Below, piece by piece: positions 22,840-32,358 of a DNA stretch of 37,162 nucleotides; positions within the stretch are counted from its first letter, which is position 1, and each line of letters opens with the position of its first letter. Position numbers and translations under genes: made by a program. The notes beneath the pieces were generated by a model that saw nothing but the letters and a program-made list of their open reading frames with translations, searched no databases and was not told the origin of the DNA. This DNA comes from Candidatus Harrisonbacteria bacterium CG10_big_fil_rev_8_21_14_0_10_49_15 (lineage in GTDB: Bacteria; Patescibacteriota; Minisyncoccia; UBA6257; 1-14-0-10-44-23): contig PFBD01000025.1 of NCBI GenBank assembly GCA_002773415.1, positions 1 to 37,162 of the forward strand. Direction: 5' to 3'.

Positions 22840-24313
22840 ACTGTTCAAGCGCCTCTTCGTCAATAAAGGTCACCACCTCGTCGCCCTCTTCTAAACCACT
22901 CCATATCTCTACAAATCCATCCGATCCCCGCAGCCCTGCCTCTACATCCACCTCCACAAGCTTTTTACCGCCACCTGCCCCGTACCCCCTGGCGTCGGGG
23001 ACCAGCGTCCGCACAAACGTCCTCCCGCCGCTTCGGATAAGCGCCCGCGCCGGAATCGCCAATACGTCTTCACGAGTCTCGGCACTTATCTCCACGTCTG
23101 CTGACAAACCAGACCGGATCCGCGGATCACTTTCCTGGAATACCAACGTTGCCTCAAATGCCGGTACCCCCTCTATATTTTTTGCTACCTGTGAAATTGA
23201 TACCAGCTGCACCTCAAAAACCTCATCATTATATGCGTCAAACGTCACTCTTGCCTTATCGCCAACATCCACATTCGCGATATCTGCCTCCGGAATGGGT
23301 ACGATTATCTCAAACCTTGCTTTAGATAATAAAGACACCACCGCCGTACTTGGCGAAATTATCTCACCAACGGAAGTGTCCACATCCGTCACAACTCCGG
23401 CAAACGGCGCCCGTAGCACCCGCTTGGCGATCTCTGCTCGGATCCCGGTTACATCTGCCTGCGCCCGCTGTAACTCTGCAGCCGCAATAGACTGACCAAC
23501 ATTTTCTTTTAAGCGCGCCTGCGCGTCGGTAATAGCGCTCTCCCGTGTTCTCAGTGCTTCCTGGTACGCATTATAATTTGTCGCATACACACTACTCTTG
23601 GTATTTGGAATATTCACATCCCAGGCCGTATCATCATACTCCGCTACTCCATCGGGAAAACTCACAAATAAACCGCGTGTTCCCAAAGCAGTCGGCCCGG
23701 TATCACTTATCTCTAAGCGGTCTGTTTTTTCCAAACCAAAGGTATAAATATCATAACTCGTGTTATTTTCCTGTTTTTTTACCCGTAACTTATACGCTCC
23801 TTCCGGACCATTATAAATACCTGTAATAATTGGCGCCGTCTGCGTATAAGTATCCTTATTCGGATCCGCCGACAAAGCACCAAGTAGCAACTTACTGTAC
23901 GCGCTAGCCACCAACGCATCCTGCTTTTTAATAACCTCGCTAAGGTTCACCCCCGTATTACTCATCTCCGCCTTCTTAATAGCCACAGTTGCCTCCGCCT
24001 GAGCCAGATCCGCGTACAGACTGCCTGAATCTAGCGAGATAAGCGCGTCGCCTGCCAAAACCTCGGCCCCGGCATTATGATAAACACGAGCCACTCGGCC
24101 GGAAACCTCAAAACCAAGTGCCGCCTCTTGGGCTGCCTCCACCCGCCCGGTCTCATCCACCACCTGCGACACTGTCATTCTTTCCACACGCCGGGTCTCA
24201 ATCGTTCCCGCTTCTTTCCGTCCGTCGGAGAGCAACAATAAAATAATGACCGCCGCAACAACGATCACTGATATATACACCTTAGGCTTCTTTAAAAAGG
24301 CGATTATTTTCAT
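22826..24313 (-). CDS. MacA/HlyD-type efflux adaptor (RND/ABC periplasmic adaptor family)
   Basis: 495 residues, N-terminal membrane anchor (about 12-28), biotinyl-lipoyl half GFEVSGRVARVYHNAGAEV (about 67-85), a helical hairpin with a large insertion (about 110-260, including YNGPEGAYKLRVKKQ), the second lipoyl half RAPFAGVVTDVDTSVGEII, and a beta-barrel domain (about 335-450). MacA proteins of Gram-negatives reach an outer-membrane channel; CPR bacteria are thought to have no such membrane, so here it probably acts as a surface or sensor subunit of the MacB-like pump. First gene of a three-gene operon. Confidence 0.88.
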   Translation of the reverse strand: MKIIAFLKKPKVYISVIVVAAVIILLLLSDGRKEAGTIETRRVERMTVSQVVDETGRVEAAQEAALGFEVSGRVARVYHNAGAEVLAGDALISLDSGSLYADLAQAEATVAIKKAEMSNTGVNLSEVIKKQDALVASAYSKLLLGALSADPNKDTYTQTAPIITGIYNGPEGAYKLRVKKQENNTSYDIYTFGLEKTDRLEISDTGPTALGTRGLFVSFPDGVAEYDDTAWDVNIPNTKSSVYATNYNAYQEALRTRESAITDAQARLKENVGQSIAAAELQRAQADVTGIRAEIAKRVLRAPFAGVVTDVDTSVGEIISPSTAVVSLLSKARFEIIVPIPEADIANVDVGDKARVTFDAYNDEVFEVQLVSISQVAKNIEGVPAFEATLVFQESDPRIRSGLSADVEISAETREDVLAIPARALIRSGGRTFVRTLVPDARGYGAGGGKKLVEVDVEAGLRGSDGFVEIWSGLEEGDEVVTFIDEEALEQYGAL

Positions 24314-24360
24314 ACAATACCAATATTATCGCACGAACTCAAACTTCTTTCAAAGCAAGC

Positions 24361-25047
24361 CTAACTAGCTCTCTTTTTTTGCGCCGCCACGTGCTCAATC
24401 GCTTCCTGAAGCACCGACTGCACCTGATCAAACAATCGCTGACGTTGCTTTTCAGTCAAGTTGCCAATCGGAACATCGCCATTAAGCTCAGCCGCCACCA
24501 ATATCTTAGTGGCGTATTCGTTCCCGATACCGGCAAGATCCTTTTGATCAGCTAAAAACGAGCCCACCTGCTTTCGCTTCTTGCCATCCAGCAACTTAAA
24601 AAACTCCGCCCGCGAAAGAGCCAGCGGCTCCGGCCCCATCTTCGCCAAGGTCGCTATTGAATCCACATTTTCCACCCAGTAAACCTTCCCTAACTTCCGC
24701 TTACTTAATACTCGCAGCTCATATTCGTTATCCTTCATATACAAAATGAAAACAGCATACTTAGAAACTTCCTCATCTCGCTTTACTACCTTTCCGTAAC
24801 TCAACCAGCCGGTCGCGCCAAAATGCAACACTAACTTATGCCTGTTCGCATCCGTTTCCAAAATTAAAAACTTTCCGCGTCGGGTCGCGTCGCGAATAGT
24901 CGCGCCGACCAACTCGCTCTTCAAGCGTTTAGCCGAAACTCCCCGTAACGAAGAAGCGTGAAGGCACTCTACCGCGCTGATCTTTTGGTTCAGAATGGTC
25001 CGCTTCACATACTGTTCAAAATAAGTAACTTCCGGTAACTCTGGCAT
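24361..25047 (-). CDS. Formamidopyrimidine-DNA glycosylase family protein without zinc finger
   Basis: 228 residues. The N-terminus MPELPEV provides the catalytic Pro2 and Glu3; RRGKFL gives the conserved Lys59; the H2TH region reads DLAGIGNEYATKIL (about 169-182). Known Fpg/Nei enzymes are about 270 residues and end in a CxxC..CxxC zinc finger that contacts the lesion strand; here the frame stops after the H2TH part (EHVAAQKKRAS) with no Cys pairs. It may be a zinc-less type, as some Nei relatives are, or a truncation. Function in excision of oxidised bases is likely; substrate range cannot be read. Confidence 0.88.
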   Translation of the reverse strand: MPELPEVTYFEQYVKRTILNQKISAVECLHASSLRGVSAKRLKSELVGATIRDATRRGKFLILETDANRHKLVLHFGATGWLSYGKVVKRDEEVSKYAVFILYMKDNEYELRVLSKRKLGKVYWVENVDSIATLAKMGPEPLALSRAEFFKLLDGKKRKQVGSFLADQKDLAGIGNEYATKILVAAELNGDVPIGNLTEKQRQRLFDQVQSVLQEAIEHVAAQKKRAS

Positions 25048-25173
25048 TCTCTAACCGTAGCTTTAAAATAATGAAACAGTCATGAAAGCAAGGAACGATA
25101 CTGTGTAAGAATTTTACGCCCAAAACGTTATATACTGGAATTACCAACAATTCATACAGTTTTCAGAATCACT

Positions 25174-25926
25174 ATGAAAAAAACTCTTGCCACTCTCGGT
25201 GGCGCCGCCCTTATTATTCTTATCGCCATTCTCGCCCTCCGCAATCCGTTAGTTGATAATAAATCTCCAGAAAACGAGCTAGCTGACTACTGGCAGAATC
25301 AGCTGATAACTCTCGGCATAGCCGACATCGGCCAACCCATTGAAGGCTTTGATGACCAACTCTTGATAATGGCCTTCCCCGGCCTCCTTCCCATGGACTT
25401 TGACAGCGTAGCCGCGCGCGAAGGCCACTATGAGTTCACCGCCAGCGAAAGCATATTTGTCCGCGGCCAGCAGATGCCAATCAGCTCGGCTGAACGAATG
25501 ATCACTGACGCCGGCTTTGCCACCTTGCTTGCAAACGTAAGCGAGCGGCTGAATATCGATCCGCAGACTGAAGCCGATATTGATGCGCTGATTAATAAAC
25601 TCAACACCGCCGAGCGAATCACAGCTAAAATAGACCAAGGAGTAAGCACTCTAGGCGTAAAAGTCACCCCACTCGCAATCATAGAAGACAGCCGCTGCCC
25701 CATTGACGCGCAGTGCATCCAAGCCGGCACTGTCCGCGTCCGCGCACAACTGCAAAGCGGCCTTGGCGCGGCAGATCAAATTTTTAAACTAAACCAAGCA
25801 ATCACCACCGAAGCTGAAATAGTCACGCTCATTCAAGTCACCCCCCAGCCGGCAAGCACCGTTACTATCACTCCCGGCGAATACGAATTCGTATTCCAAA
25901 TCCAATACCGCCCGGAAGCCATCTAA
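25174..25926 (+). CDS. Exported protein of unknown function with an EDSRCP/C domain
   Basis: 250 residues with an N-terminal membrane anchor or signal (about 6-24, LGGAALIILIAILAL). The N-terminal region (LIMAFPGLLPMDFDSV) is unassigned. The C-terminal 85 residues contain EDSRCPIDAQCIQAGTVRVRAQL, the form of a short conserved domain seen in bacterial secreted proteins (DSRCPxxxxCxxAG), with two Cys likely forming a disulphide. It is a monocistronic gene convergent with the DUF4105 gene, ending before a perfect hairpin. A TATACT box lies at about 25131. No function is proposed. Confidence 0.7.
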   Translation: MKKTLATLGGAALIILIAILALRNPLVDNKSPENELADYWQNQLITLGIADIGQPIEGFDDQLLIMAFPGLLPMDFDSVAAREGHYEFTASESIFVRGQQMPISSAERMITDAGFATLLANVSERLNIDPQTEADIDALINKLNTAERITAKIDQGVSTLGVKVTPLAIIEDSRCPIDAQCIQAGTVRVRAQLQSGLGAADQIFKLNQAITTEAEIVTLIQVTPQPASTVTITPGEYEFVFQIQYRPEAI

Positions 25927-25950
25927 TCTAATGACGTAAAACCACTCACA

Positions 25951-25986
25951 CAACATACTAACATACTCCAGTATGTTAGTATGTTG
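25951..25986. terminator. Perfect hairpin between convergent genes
   Basis: 17-bp perfect stem (CAACATACTAACATACT and its reverse complement) with a 2-nt loop, between the ends of the genes at 25174-25926 and 26001-26843. It is followed by AATTTTGAT on the plus strand and by TGTGTGAG on the minus strand. Confidence 0.7.
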
Positions 25987-26000
25987 AATTTTGATAATAA

Positions 26001-26843
26001 TTACTTAGCCTGGCGGATCTTCACTGACCAGTCCGGCGCATCCGCATACTGCTCAGCTCGCTCATTAATGCGGTATTTTTGCCGCAACTCTTCCAGCGAC
26101 ACTGAGTTATCTATTAAACCTATATCATGCGCCAACTCGTCCGAGTACGCCGGCATCAGCACCTTTAAACTAAAGGGTATTCGGCCCGGCACAATCTCGT
26201 TCACATGGCTGACGATGTTTGTGGTGCAAGTGCTTGTCAGCGTATTATAAAATTCCGGCTTTGTCGCCAGCTCATTTGCCCGCTCCAGCATAGAGACAAA
26301 TAGCTTACGCATATTCTCTTTGCTAGTAATAACCGGATACAAAAACACGTCATCCTTGCGATAGTTAGACCGCAGTTTAATCACATCCTGCTCGTCAGCA
26401 ATCACATACACCAGCTCATACTGACGCAGCAGTCCTTTCACCGCCGAGAACGCCTCCCCTTTTTCTTTACGGATCTCTGCCGAAATTGCCACATAATCAC
26501 CCCCTTCAAACCCAAATGAAACAAGCGTATGCGCCGCGCCCGCGCCATAACCGGCAAATGGCTCTACCATGTACCAAACAGACTCCAGCTTACTTAGGTC
26601 ATATGTCTTGTCGTAGTAGCGGATGTCATAATCCGTGGTCGAGCGATAATCAATATTACGAATATTCGTAATCTGCACCAAGTCACCTCCAGCAGAAAAC
26701 TCTACTGTTGCCAGCACCGCCTGATCTGGAGCCCAGTCTCTAGTCAAAGACGGCCGGCGTACAACTATCAACACCAAATACGCCAAGACCAGCAGGCCAA
26801 GCAATATCAACGCATACTTCCCAATTCTCTTCACTATTCTCAT
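26001..26843 (-). CDS. DUF4105 (Lnb N-terminal periplasmic domain-like) membrane protein
   Basis: 280 residues: one N-terminal membrane segment (about 9-28), then a DUF4105-type domain recognised by HTLVSFGFEGGDYVAISAEIRKEKGE (about 105-130), the WYMVEPFAGYGAG segment, and TSTCTTNIVSHVNEIVPGRIPF (about 202-223), with Cys and His in the positions typical of a catalytic or metal site. DUF4105 resembles NlpC/P60-type folds, so an envelope hydrolase role is possible but not shown. Last gene of the metal cluster, same direction as the genes upstream. Confidence 0.8.
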   Translation of the reverse strand: MRIVKRIGKYALILLGLLVLAYLVLIVVRRPSLTRDWAPDQAVLATVEFSAGGDLVQITNIRNIDYRSTTDYDIRYYDKTYDLSKLESVWYMVEPFAGYGAGAAHTLVSFGFEGGDYVAISAEIRKEKGEAFSAVKGLLRQYELVYVIADEQDVIKLRSNYRKDDVFLYPVITSKENMRKLFVSMLERANELATKPEFYNTLTSTCTTNIVSHVNEIVPGRIPFSLKVLMPAYSDELAHDIGLIDNSVSLEELRQKYRINERAEQYADAPDWSVKIRQAK

Positions 26844-26863
26844 CTACTTAGTATACCCCATCA

Positions 26864-27688
26864 CTACACCCCACAGCTTGCGCCGCCAGCTGACTTTGGC
26901 TTAACCTCGCTCAGCACACGCTGGTATCCACTGGCGCTAAAGTATTCTTTACCCAACAACTCTTCAACTGGCAAATCCTTAACTATCTTTCCCTGTATAG
27001 CCAGGTACTGCTCCACCACTGCAAACTGTTGCGGAAACCACAACCGCTGCGCCCCTAGCGCAGCCTGATACAACTCGTTTTCACTCGCACCTTGACTCGC
27101 CAAAAGCTCTAATAATCCTAACATGGCCATGCCGTGATTGCAGTCTGGAAAATAAGTTGGGTTGTCACAGCACGGCCGGTAAATAGTCTTACTTACCTTT
27201 TCAACCAGCGCCTGCTGACCATCCGTCAGGACTACAAAAGGAAACTCGCTGTAGTACTGCATGGGGTCTCCTTTAGCTAAGCTCCAACCACCCGTTGCCG
27301 CAAAATTACCCGCTCCACCATAACGCGGATCAACCATCGGCCCCTCTTCTAAGATCACGTTCTTATTTGCCAACCCAAACGCCCAAAGCGCGTTCAGTAC
27401 CATATCCGCGTTCTCCGCAGTCATCACTAGCGGCGCGTCAGTATTCGGACTTAACACCGCATCCACAGACTCCTGCCTACTCGGATACAAACTACGAAAC
27501 GCCGGCTCATCAATTACGCCATACTCCACCAGCTGTGCTCCCATCCCAGCCCACGGAATCGCCACCTCTGCAGGAGCCAAGGCAACCGGCTCTTGCCGCT
27601 CTATCGGTCGACTGCCAACTAGGAACCCAGCTATCCCAATCAGAATCAGTAACCCGCCAACTGTTATCACTTTTTCTTTATTCATCAT
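26864..27688 (-). CDS. Exported Cys/His-motif protein of unknown function
   Basis: 274 residues; N-terminal membrane anchor (about 8-25, ITVGGLLILIGIAGFLVG). Near 170-190 it has PCCDNPTYFPDCNHGMAMLG, a compact Cys/Cys/Cys/His motif suited to metal binding, and the very C-terminus ends in ASCGV. The remainder looks helical (ENADMVLNALWAFGLANKN). I do not recognise a named family. Placement between DUF4105 and two CxxC membrane proteins in the copper cluster suggests handling of metal or thiols outside the membrane. ATG-ATG start at 27688; 6 bp from the upstream stop. Confidence 0.65.
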   Translation of the reverse strand: MMNKEKVITVGGLLILIGIAGFLVGSRPIERQEPVALAPAEVAIPWAGMGAQLVEYGVIDEPAFRSLYPSRQESVDAVLSPNTDAPLVMTAENADMVLNALWAFGLANKNVILEEGPMVDPRYGGAGNFAATGGWSLAKGDPMQYYSEFPFVVLTDGQQALVEKVSKTIYRPCCDNPTYFPDCNHGMAMLGLLELLASQGASENELYQAALGAQRLWFPQQFAVVEQYLAIQGKIVKDLPVEELLGKEYFSASGYQRVLSEVKPKSAGGASCGV

Positions 27689-27694
27689 TTTAAT

Positions 27695-28111
27695 CTACCA
27701 GTTACGACAACACTCAATAATTTTCTTCACTAGCGTACCATTGACGCGAACCAAAGCGATCAAGCCAAACAACAACCAAAGACCAACAAGCAGCAACACA
27801 AGATCTATCTTCACTGACCAAACAGCAACCTGATAGGCAGCAATCGCCAGGGTTAGAAATATCGGTAGCTTAAAGAGCGCCAGCTTTTCTTGACGCGCCA
27901 GCCAGTAGTATCCTCCGGTGGCCGAAGCACCAAGCAGTAGTGCTAGCAGGGTCTCATTTACTTCTACATCAGACAACCGAAAAACAACCAAGCCGGCCCA
28001 GGTCGTACTCACAGCCGCGCACAACACGCACCACTGCTGGCTCCTGGATTTGACCAAGAGCCAGACAAAGAACAAAACGACTACCGCGCCGAAAACAAAT
28101 ATTTCCATCAT
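27695..28111 (-). CDS. Four-helix membrane protein with CVLC motif
   Basis: 138 residues, about four membrane helices (about 3-20, 38-65, 80-96, 103-122) and WCVLCAAV (about 27-34) at the membrane surface. This is in the style of thiol-redox membrane proteins (VKOR/DsbB-like), but no quinone-binding signature can be seen and the family is not recognised. It overlaps the upstream gene by 4 nt (ATGA), so translation is probably coupled. A KKIIECCRNW tail ends in a second Cys pair. Confidence 0.65.
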   Translation of the reverse strand: MMEIFVFGAVVVLFFVWLLVKSRSQQWCVLCAAVSTTWAGLVVFRLSDVEVNETLLALLLGASATGGYYWLARQEKLALFKLPIFLTLAIAAYQVAVWSVKIDLVLLLVGLWLLFGLIALVRVNGTLVKKIIECCRNW

Positions 28112-28635
28112 AACAACTCAAAAAGCACTGCCGCGATCAGCAGTAAAATAAATGTTAAGCTCACGCCCTGATACGGCAGCCGCTTGCCATCGCGCCACTT
28201 CGTTACCCAGCCACTCACACTCGGCACGACAAGAACCAGCACACCGCCGATGATGGAACCAACCAAAAACATATCCGCGATATAGGTCCGGTTTAAGAGC
28301 GATCCATACTCCCCGCCAAGTGAGATATACCAAGAAAAGTATCCGGCTTCCATAATCGGCAGTAGTGGCAACACGGTCAACAAGAACGACGCAACTGCCA
28401 ACAGCAACGCTTGGTAGCGCACATACTCCTTCTTCAGTAATCGGCTGAACCAAAGCCCGAGCGCCACGGCGAAAGCGCCGATGAACACGCCGACTGCCGC
28501 CCCGCCTACTCCCAGCGAAGTCGCAATCACGGCCGCAAATCCCGCGCCAACCGTGCAAAGAGGACAATGCGCCAAGGCCAGCCGAGGCAGCAGTAAACAG
28601 CCTACTCCGGCAAAACCAATTATTAGTTTACGCAT
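28108..28635 (-). CDS. Membrane protein with exported HCPLC motif
   Basis: 175 residues. A signal-like first helix (1-22) is followed by AHCPLCTVGAGFAAVIA (about 22-38), placing H and CxxC just outside the membrane. Four or five further helices follow (to 175, ending FILLLIAAVLFELL). The gene is translationally coupled to the next (ATGA overlap) and lies 4 bp after DUF411. The pair of CxxC membrane proteins suggests redox or metal transfer across the membrane. Not assigned to a named family. Confidence 0.65.
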   Translation of the reverse strand: MRKLIIGFAGVGCLLLPRLALAHCPLCTVGAGFAAVIATSLGVGGAAVGVFIGAFAVALGLWFSRLLKKEYVRYQALLLAVASFLLTVLPLLPIMEAGYFSWYISLGGEYGSLLNRTYIADMFLVGSIIGGVLVLVVPSVSGWVTKWRDGKRLPYQGVSLTFILLLIAAVLFELL

Positions 28636-28639
28636 AGGA

Positions 28640-29134
28640 TTAAAATCGCATAAACTCTCGCATCATGCCGACCCGACCCCCCTCAATTGAATCATACATC
28701 AAACCATGGATCTGAAACGAGCCCTGTTTCGCGCCCGGCATTCCCGGGCTACCGCTCGGCATTCCCGGCAAGGCAATCCCGCGCAGGTCCTCCGGCCGCT
28801 CAGCTAGCAACTTCTCAATCACCTCTAACGGCATATGACCTTCAATCACATAGCCATCAATCATAGTTGTATGACAACTCATCATCTCCTGCGGAATCAT
28901 GTGCTGAGCCTTAATCTCATTAATGTTAGACACAACACGATCATCCACCTCGTATCCCTTCCGCTTCAAGTAAGCTACATATTGACTGCAGCAGCCGCAG
29001 GTCGCCTCTCGATACACCACCGCCTCATGCGCCTGTGCCTGAGGCGCGATCTGCTGATCGCCGCCGCCGAACAGAACAAAGACCAAACCAATAACTACCA
29101 CGAATCCGATACCAAATACCATTTGTTTAGACAT
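28640..29134 (-). CDS. DUF411 metal-binding protein
   Basis: 164 residues with an N-terminal membrane anchor (about 6-23), then the DUF411 domain: ATCGCCSQYVAYLKRKGYEV (about 44-63), MMSCHTTMIDGYVIEGHMP (about 83-101) and the tail IALPGMPSGSPGMPG. DUF411 proteins are usually found with copper/silver resistance genes and bind metal through the CGCC and CH motifs. The extra Met-rich C-terminus (GMMREFMRF) could also bind Cu(I). Anchored on the outer face, it probably passes or sequesters copper. Confidence 0.92.
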   Translation of the reverse strand: MSKQMVFGIGFVVVIGLVFVLFGGGDQQIAPQAQAHEAVVYREATCGCCSQYVAYLKRKGYEVDDRVVSNINEIKAQHMIPQEMMSCHTTMIDGYVIEGHMPLEVIEKLLAERPEDLRGIALPGMPSGSPGMPGAKQGSFQIHGLMYDSIEGGRVGMMREFMRF

Positions 29135-29160
29135 AGCAAAATAAAAGAATTACAGATAAA

Positions 29161-29200
29161 ACAACATTACGACCCCGCCACGGCGGGGTCGTAATGTTGT
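29161..29200. terminator. 19-bp perfect hairpin upstream of DUF411
   Basis: ACAACATTACGACCCCGCC and its reverse complement, 2-nt loop, followed on the minus strand by TTTTATC. It ends or attenuates transcription after the gene at 29203 and before DUF411, so DUF411 and the genes after it may have lower expression or their own promoter. Confidence 0.82.
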
Positions 29201-29202
29201 GG

Positions 29203-29598
29203 CTACCGCAATCCGTCCGGCTGCGCCTCCAATAAAGCTAACCAAGAGCGCAAATATTCAAAAAACGTTATCTTTGCTTGGACAAGTCCCTCTTTCTGAA
29301 AAAGTCCGGGCGGCGAATCCAAATTACCTTTACCGCCACTCATCCAAGCCCAAAACAAAAGTACCCCTAAAAGTACCAGTGAAGCAACCATGCCGCCGCT
29401 AGTCAACTGTTGCGTAAATCCGTGATGAGCGACCTGAGCCAGCGCATTATCAGTCGGCGCACACTCTTTACCAAATAGGAGCGCGGCAATGCAACCCGGC
29501 TCGGCCCCGTGGTGGTCAAACACACTAACCATTAGCACGCCAAAAATTACCACAAAGGCGAAACCAATCAAGACTGCAAAAGCTGCGCTTCTTTTCAT
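29203..29598 (-). CDS. Membrane protein of unknown function
   Basis: 131 residues from the ATG at 29598 (preferred over a TTG at 29634 because it starts MKRSAAFAVLIGF, a normal N-terminus). Two membrane helices (about 4-25 and 70-90) flank an outer loop with DHHGAEPGCIAALLFGKEC, which has two His and two Cys and could bind metal. C-terminal cytoplasmic tail. Not recognised as a named family; gene order in a copper cluster suggests a metal role. Confidence 0.62.
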   Translation of the reverse strand: MKRSAAFAVLIGFAFVVIFGVLMVSVFDHHGAEPGCIAALLFGKECAPTDNALAQVAHHGFTQQLTSGGMVASLVLLGVLLFWAWMSGGKGNLDSPPGLFQKEGLVQAKITFFEYLRSWLALLEAQPDGLR

Positions 29599-29640
29599 AT
29601 ATTTATCTATATCACTGTATCTGTTTTTCCACAATCAGCT

Positions 29641-30018
29641 CTACTTCCGACGTCCACTTAGTAGTCCCGGATACATAATAAAAAGTAGCGCGAGCGGTGC
29701 ACCCCAATTTGAGAAGCGCTCCACAAAGTCCCAAATAGGATCGCCGCCCAACGGACGCAAGAAAGCCGTCCATAGAGCCCAAATAAACATCCAGGTCAGA
29801 ATCGTCTTGTTCGGCCGCCAAAGAACCCAAATAGCAAGAGCGATATCTACTATCCCGATAATAGGCATCAAAGTCATGGCCAGCTCATTATCTATACCAA
29901 CCGCGCTAAAATACTTTAGCCAGCCAGCCTTCTGCTGCAAGGCAAAGACACCGTGCCCAAGAAACTCTCCGGCGACCGCTATTCGTAAAACCCACTCCGC
30001 CACCTTTATATTTTTCAT
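29641..30018 (-). CDS. DoxX-like four-helix membrane protein
   Basis: 125 residues, four membrane helices (about 6-22, 47-64, 70-86, 100-117). Text LRIAVAGEFLGHGVFALQQ is DoxX-like. Such proteins take part in thiosulphate or thiol redox in other bacteria, but their function in CPR is not known. It lies 7 bp after the copB stop. Another DoxX protein occurs at 35439-35987. Confidence 0.7.
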   Translation of the reverse strand: MKNIKVAEWVLRIAVAGEFLGHGVFALQQKAGWLKYFSAVGIDNELAMTLMPIIGIVDIALAIWVLWRPNKTILTWMFIWALWTAFLRPLGGDPIWDFVERFSNWGAPLALLFIMYPGLLSGRRK

Positions 30019-30025
30019 ATAAATA

Positions 30026-32344
30026 TCAACTTAATGATTGATTCCTTAATAATACTGCGTTTATCGCCACAACAACAGTGGATACACTCATTAAGACCGC
30101 GGCCAAAGCCGGCGAGAGCACCACACCAACCGAATAAAGCACTCCCGCGGCCAGCGGTAAGGCAATGATGTTATAGCCGGCCGCCCACCACAAATTCTGA
30201 ATCATCTTCCGATAAGTCAACTTACTCAAACGAAAAATCTTCGGAATATCTAACGGATTGGATCGCATTAGGATTATTCCGGCCGACTCAATAGCCACGT
30301 TTGTCCCGGCACCCACTGCTATACCCACGTCCGCCTGCGTCAGCGCCGGCGCGTCATTTATTCCGTCGCCTACCATTGCAACGCGCTGACCGCGCGCCTG
30401 CAACTCCTTCACCTTATCCGCTTTATGCTCCGGCAACACGCGGGCGAAGTACTCATCAAGCCCCACCTCTTCCGCCACCCACTTAGCCACCTCCTCCGAG
30501 TCGCCGGTAATCATCGCTGTCTTTACCCCCAATTTTTTCAGCATCGCCACCGCTTCTTTTGACTCCGCCCGAATAACATCCGCTAACCCCAACGCACCAA
30601 CAAGCACTCCCTCTTGAACAACATAGATTATTGTCTTACCTGCGTTTGCCGCTGTCTTTATTTTTTCTTCCATCTCGCTAGACACGTTCGCGCCTGCCTC
30701 TTCCAAAATAGCCTCACCACCAACAAAGACTGTCCGCGAGTCTACTTTCCCGCGCACCCCTTTACCCGCTATTCGCGCAAATTCAGTAACCTCGGCTAGA
30801 GACAAAGAACGGCTCTTCGCGCTTGTCACAATCGCCCGAGCAATAAAGTGTTCAGAGTGACTATCCACGGCCGCTGCTAACACCAACACCTCATCCTCTC
30901 CTCTGTCATTTACGGCCCAGATATCAGTCACACCATAACTGCCCTCAGTCAAAGTTCCGGTCTTATCAAACAAAACCACATCAACTTCGCGCGCCGCCTC
31001 TAGTGCCCGGCGCTCTCGGACCAGCAAACCATTTTGCGCCGCCTTGGTCGTGGAGATACTGGCCACTAGCGGCACCGCCAAACCCAATGCATGCGGACAG
31101 GCAATGACCAGTACCGCCACCACTCGTGAGACCGCAAACGGCACGCCCAAGTCAGTCAGCAGCCAAGCAACCAAAGTTACTGCTCCCGCAGCCAAAGCAA
31201 TAAAAGTTAGCCAACGCGCCGCCCGGTCCGCCACCAGCTGCACGCGCGACTTGGACGCCTGCGCCTGAGCAACCAAACGCATCACTCCGGCCAAAAACGT
31301 CGCCTCGCCAATTTTGGTCACCATTATTTCCAGCGAACCATCTTTGACAATGGTCCCGCCGATAACCTCGCCACCTTTCTCTTTCTTCACCGGCCGACTC
31401 TCGCCCGTAATCATAGACTCATCCACATCCGACTCGCCGCGCTCAACCACTCCATCAGCCGGAACGCGTCCACCCGGACGAACTTTAACCACATCCCCTT
31501 CTTTTAACTCAGCAAGCGGGACAATCTCAGTTTCAGCCGTGGCGCTACCCTTACCTCGTAACTCGTTACTCGTAACTCTTTCTACCGTATCCGGCAGTAA
31601 TTTTGAAAGTTCTTTTAAAGCACCATGCGCTCCGGTAACCGCTCGCATCTCCAGCCAGTGTCCCAGTAGCATCACTGTGATCAGGGTTACGAGCTCCCAA
31701 TACAAGGCCATGCCCGGCGCGCCAAAAGTCACGGCCAAACTATAACCATAAGCCACGCTTATAGCCATGGAGATGAGCGTCATCATCCCCGGCGCCCGAC
31801 CGCGGATCTCCCGCCAAGCGCTGATGATAAAGATCCAGCCGCCATACCAAAACACAACCGAACCCAACACAAATGGCAGATACTCCGATCCCGGGAACTC
31901 CGGCGCCATCGCGCCAAACAAGATCTCGCTAATATCTGAATACGCCACCACCGGAATGGTTAAAATAAGGCTCACCCAAAACTTGATCTTAAAAATATTC
32001 TTTGAGTGCCCCGTGTGCTTGTCGTGATTACTCCTAGTTTCTAGCTTCTGTTTTCTAGTTTCTTTTATCAATGCCATCCCGCACTCCGGACACATCCCCG
32101 GCTGATCCGAAATAACCTCCGGATGCATCGGACAAGTATACCTCTTTGCAGAAGCAACCTCCTTGCTAGTCCATACGTCTTCCTTTCCACCGCAACAAGA
32201 GCCATCTCCGCTCTGCATTTTACTCTTAACGCTTTTCTGCTTACCACCCATCACCAAGCTCATCCCGCACTCCGGACATAAGCCCGGAATCTCGGAAGTA
32301 ACCTCCGGATGCATGGGGCAAGTATATAATTTTTTCTGTTCCAT
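30026..32344 (-). CDS. copB: Copper-type P1B ATPase (CopB-like) with two heavy-metal-binding domains
   Basis: 772 residues from the ATG at 32344 (chosen because the longer frame would overlap the upstream stop; [15 protein letters not shown] is a natural N-terminus). Two HMBD modules, CPMHPEV..CPECGM, at about 7-30 and 70-92. Eight membrane helices with the CPH metal site (416-418), typical of CopB/P1B-3 pumps for Cu(I)/Cu(II)/Ag. TGES (313-316), phosphorylation DKTGT (460-464), GDGINDAP (659-666). The nucleotide-domain HP dipeptide reads HF (SEHFIA), a departure. Two segments, KQKLETRS (about 98-105) and [10 protein letters not shown] (about 258-267), come from dispersed micro-repeats. It exports copper from the cytoplasm. 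Confidence 0.95.
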   Translation of the reverse strand: MEQKKLYTCPMHPEVTSEIPGLCPECGMSLVMGGKQKSVKSKMQSGDGSCCGGKEDVWTSKEVASAKRYTCPMHPEVISDQPGMCPECGMALIKETRKQKLETRSNHDKHTGHSKNIFKIKFWVSLILTIPVVAYSDISEILFGAMAPEFPGSEYLPFVLGSVVFWYGGWIFIISAWREIRGRAPGMMTLISMAISVAYGYSLAVTFGAPGMALYWELVTLITVMLLGHWLEMRAVTGAHGALKELSKLLPDTVERVTSNELRGKGSATAETEIVPLAELKEGDVVKVRPGGRVPADGVVERGESDVDESMITGESRPVKKEKGGEVIGGTIVKDGSLEIMVTKIGEATFLAGVMRLVAQAQASKSRVQLVADRAARWLTFIALAAGAVTLVAWLLTDLGVPFAVSRVVAVLVIACPHALGLAVPLVASISTTKAAQNGLLVRERRALEAAREVDVVLFDKTGTLTEGSYGVTDIWAVNDRGEDEVLVLAAAVDSHSEHFIARAIVTSAKSRSLSLAEVTEFARIAGKGVRGKVDSRTVFVGGEAILEEAGANVSSEMEEKIKTAANAGKTIIYVVQEGVLVGALGLADVIRAESKEAVAMLKKLGVKTAMITGDSEEVAKWVAEEVGLDEYFARVLPEHKADKVKELQARGQRVAMVGDGINDAPALTQADVGIAVGAGTNVAIESAGIILMRSNPLDIPKIFRLSKLTYRKMIQNLWWAAGYNIIALPLAAGVLYSVGVVLSPALAAVLMSVSTVVVAINAVLLRNQSLS

Positions 32345-32358
32345 AATATATAAGAGTT

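Noticed and set aside
25279-25730. Minus-strand ORFs of 100-119 residues inside the exported protein gene at 25174
   Set aside because: Shadow frames; the plus-strand frame has a signal anchor and a recognised Cys-containing C-terminal domain.
28118-28567. 149-residue minus-strand ORF overlapping the HCPLC membrane protein
   Set aside because: Alternative frame on the same strand; the chosen frame has membrane helices, coupling overlaps and the CxxC motif.
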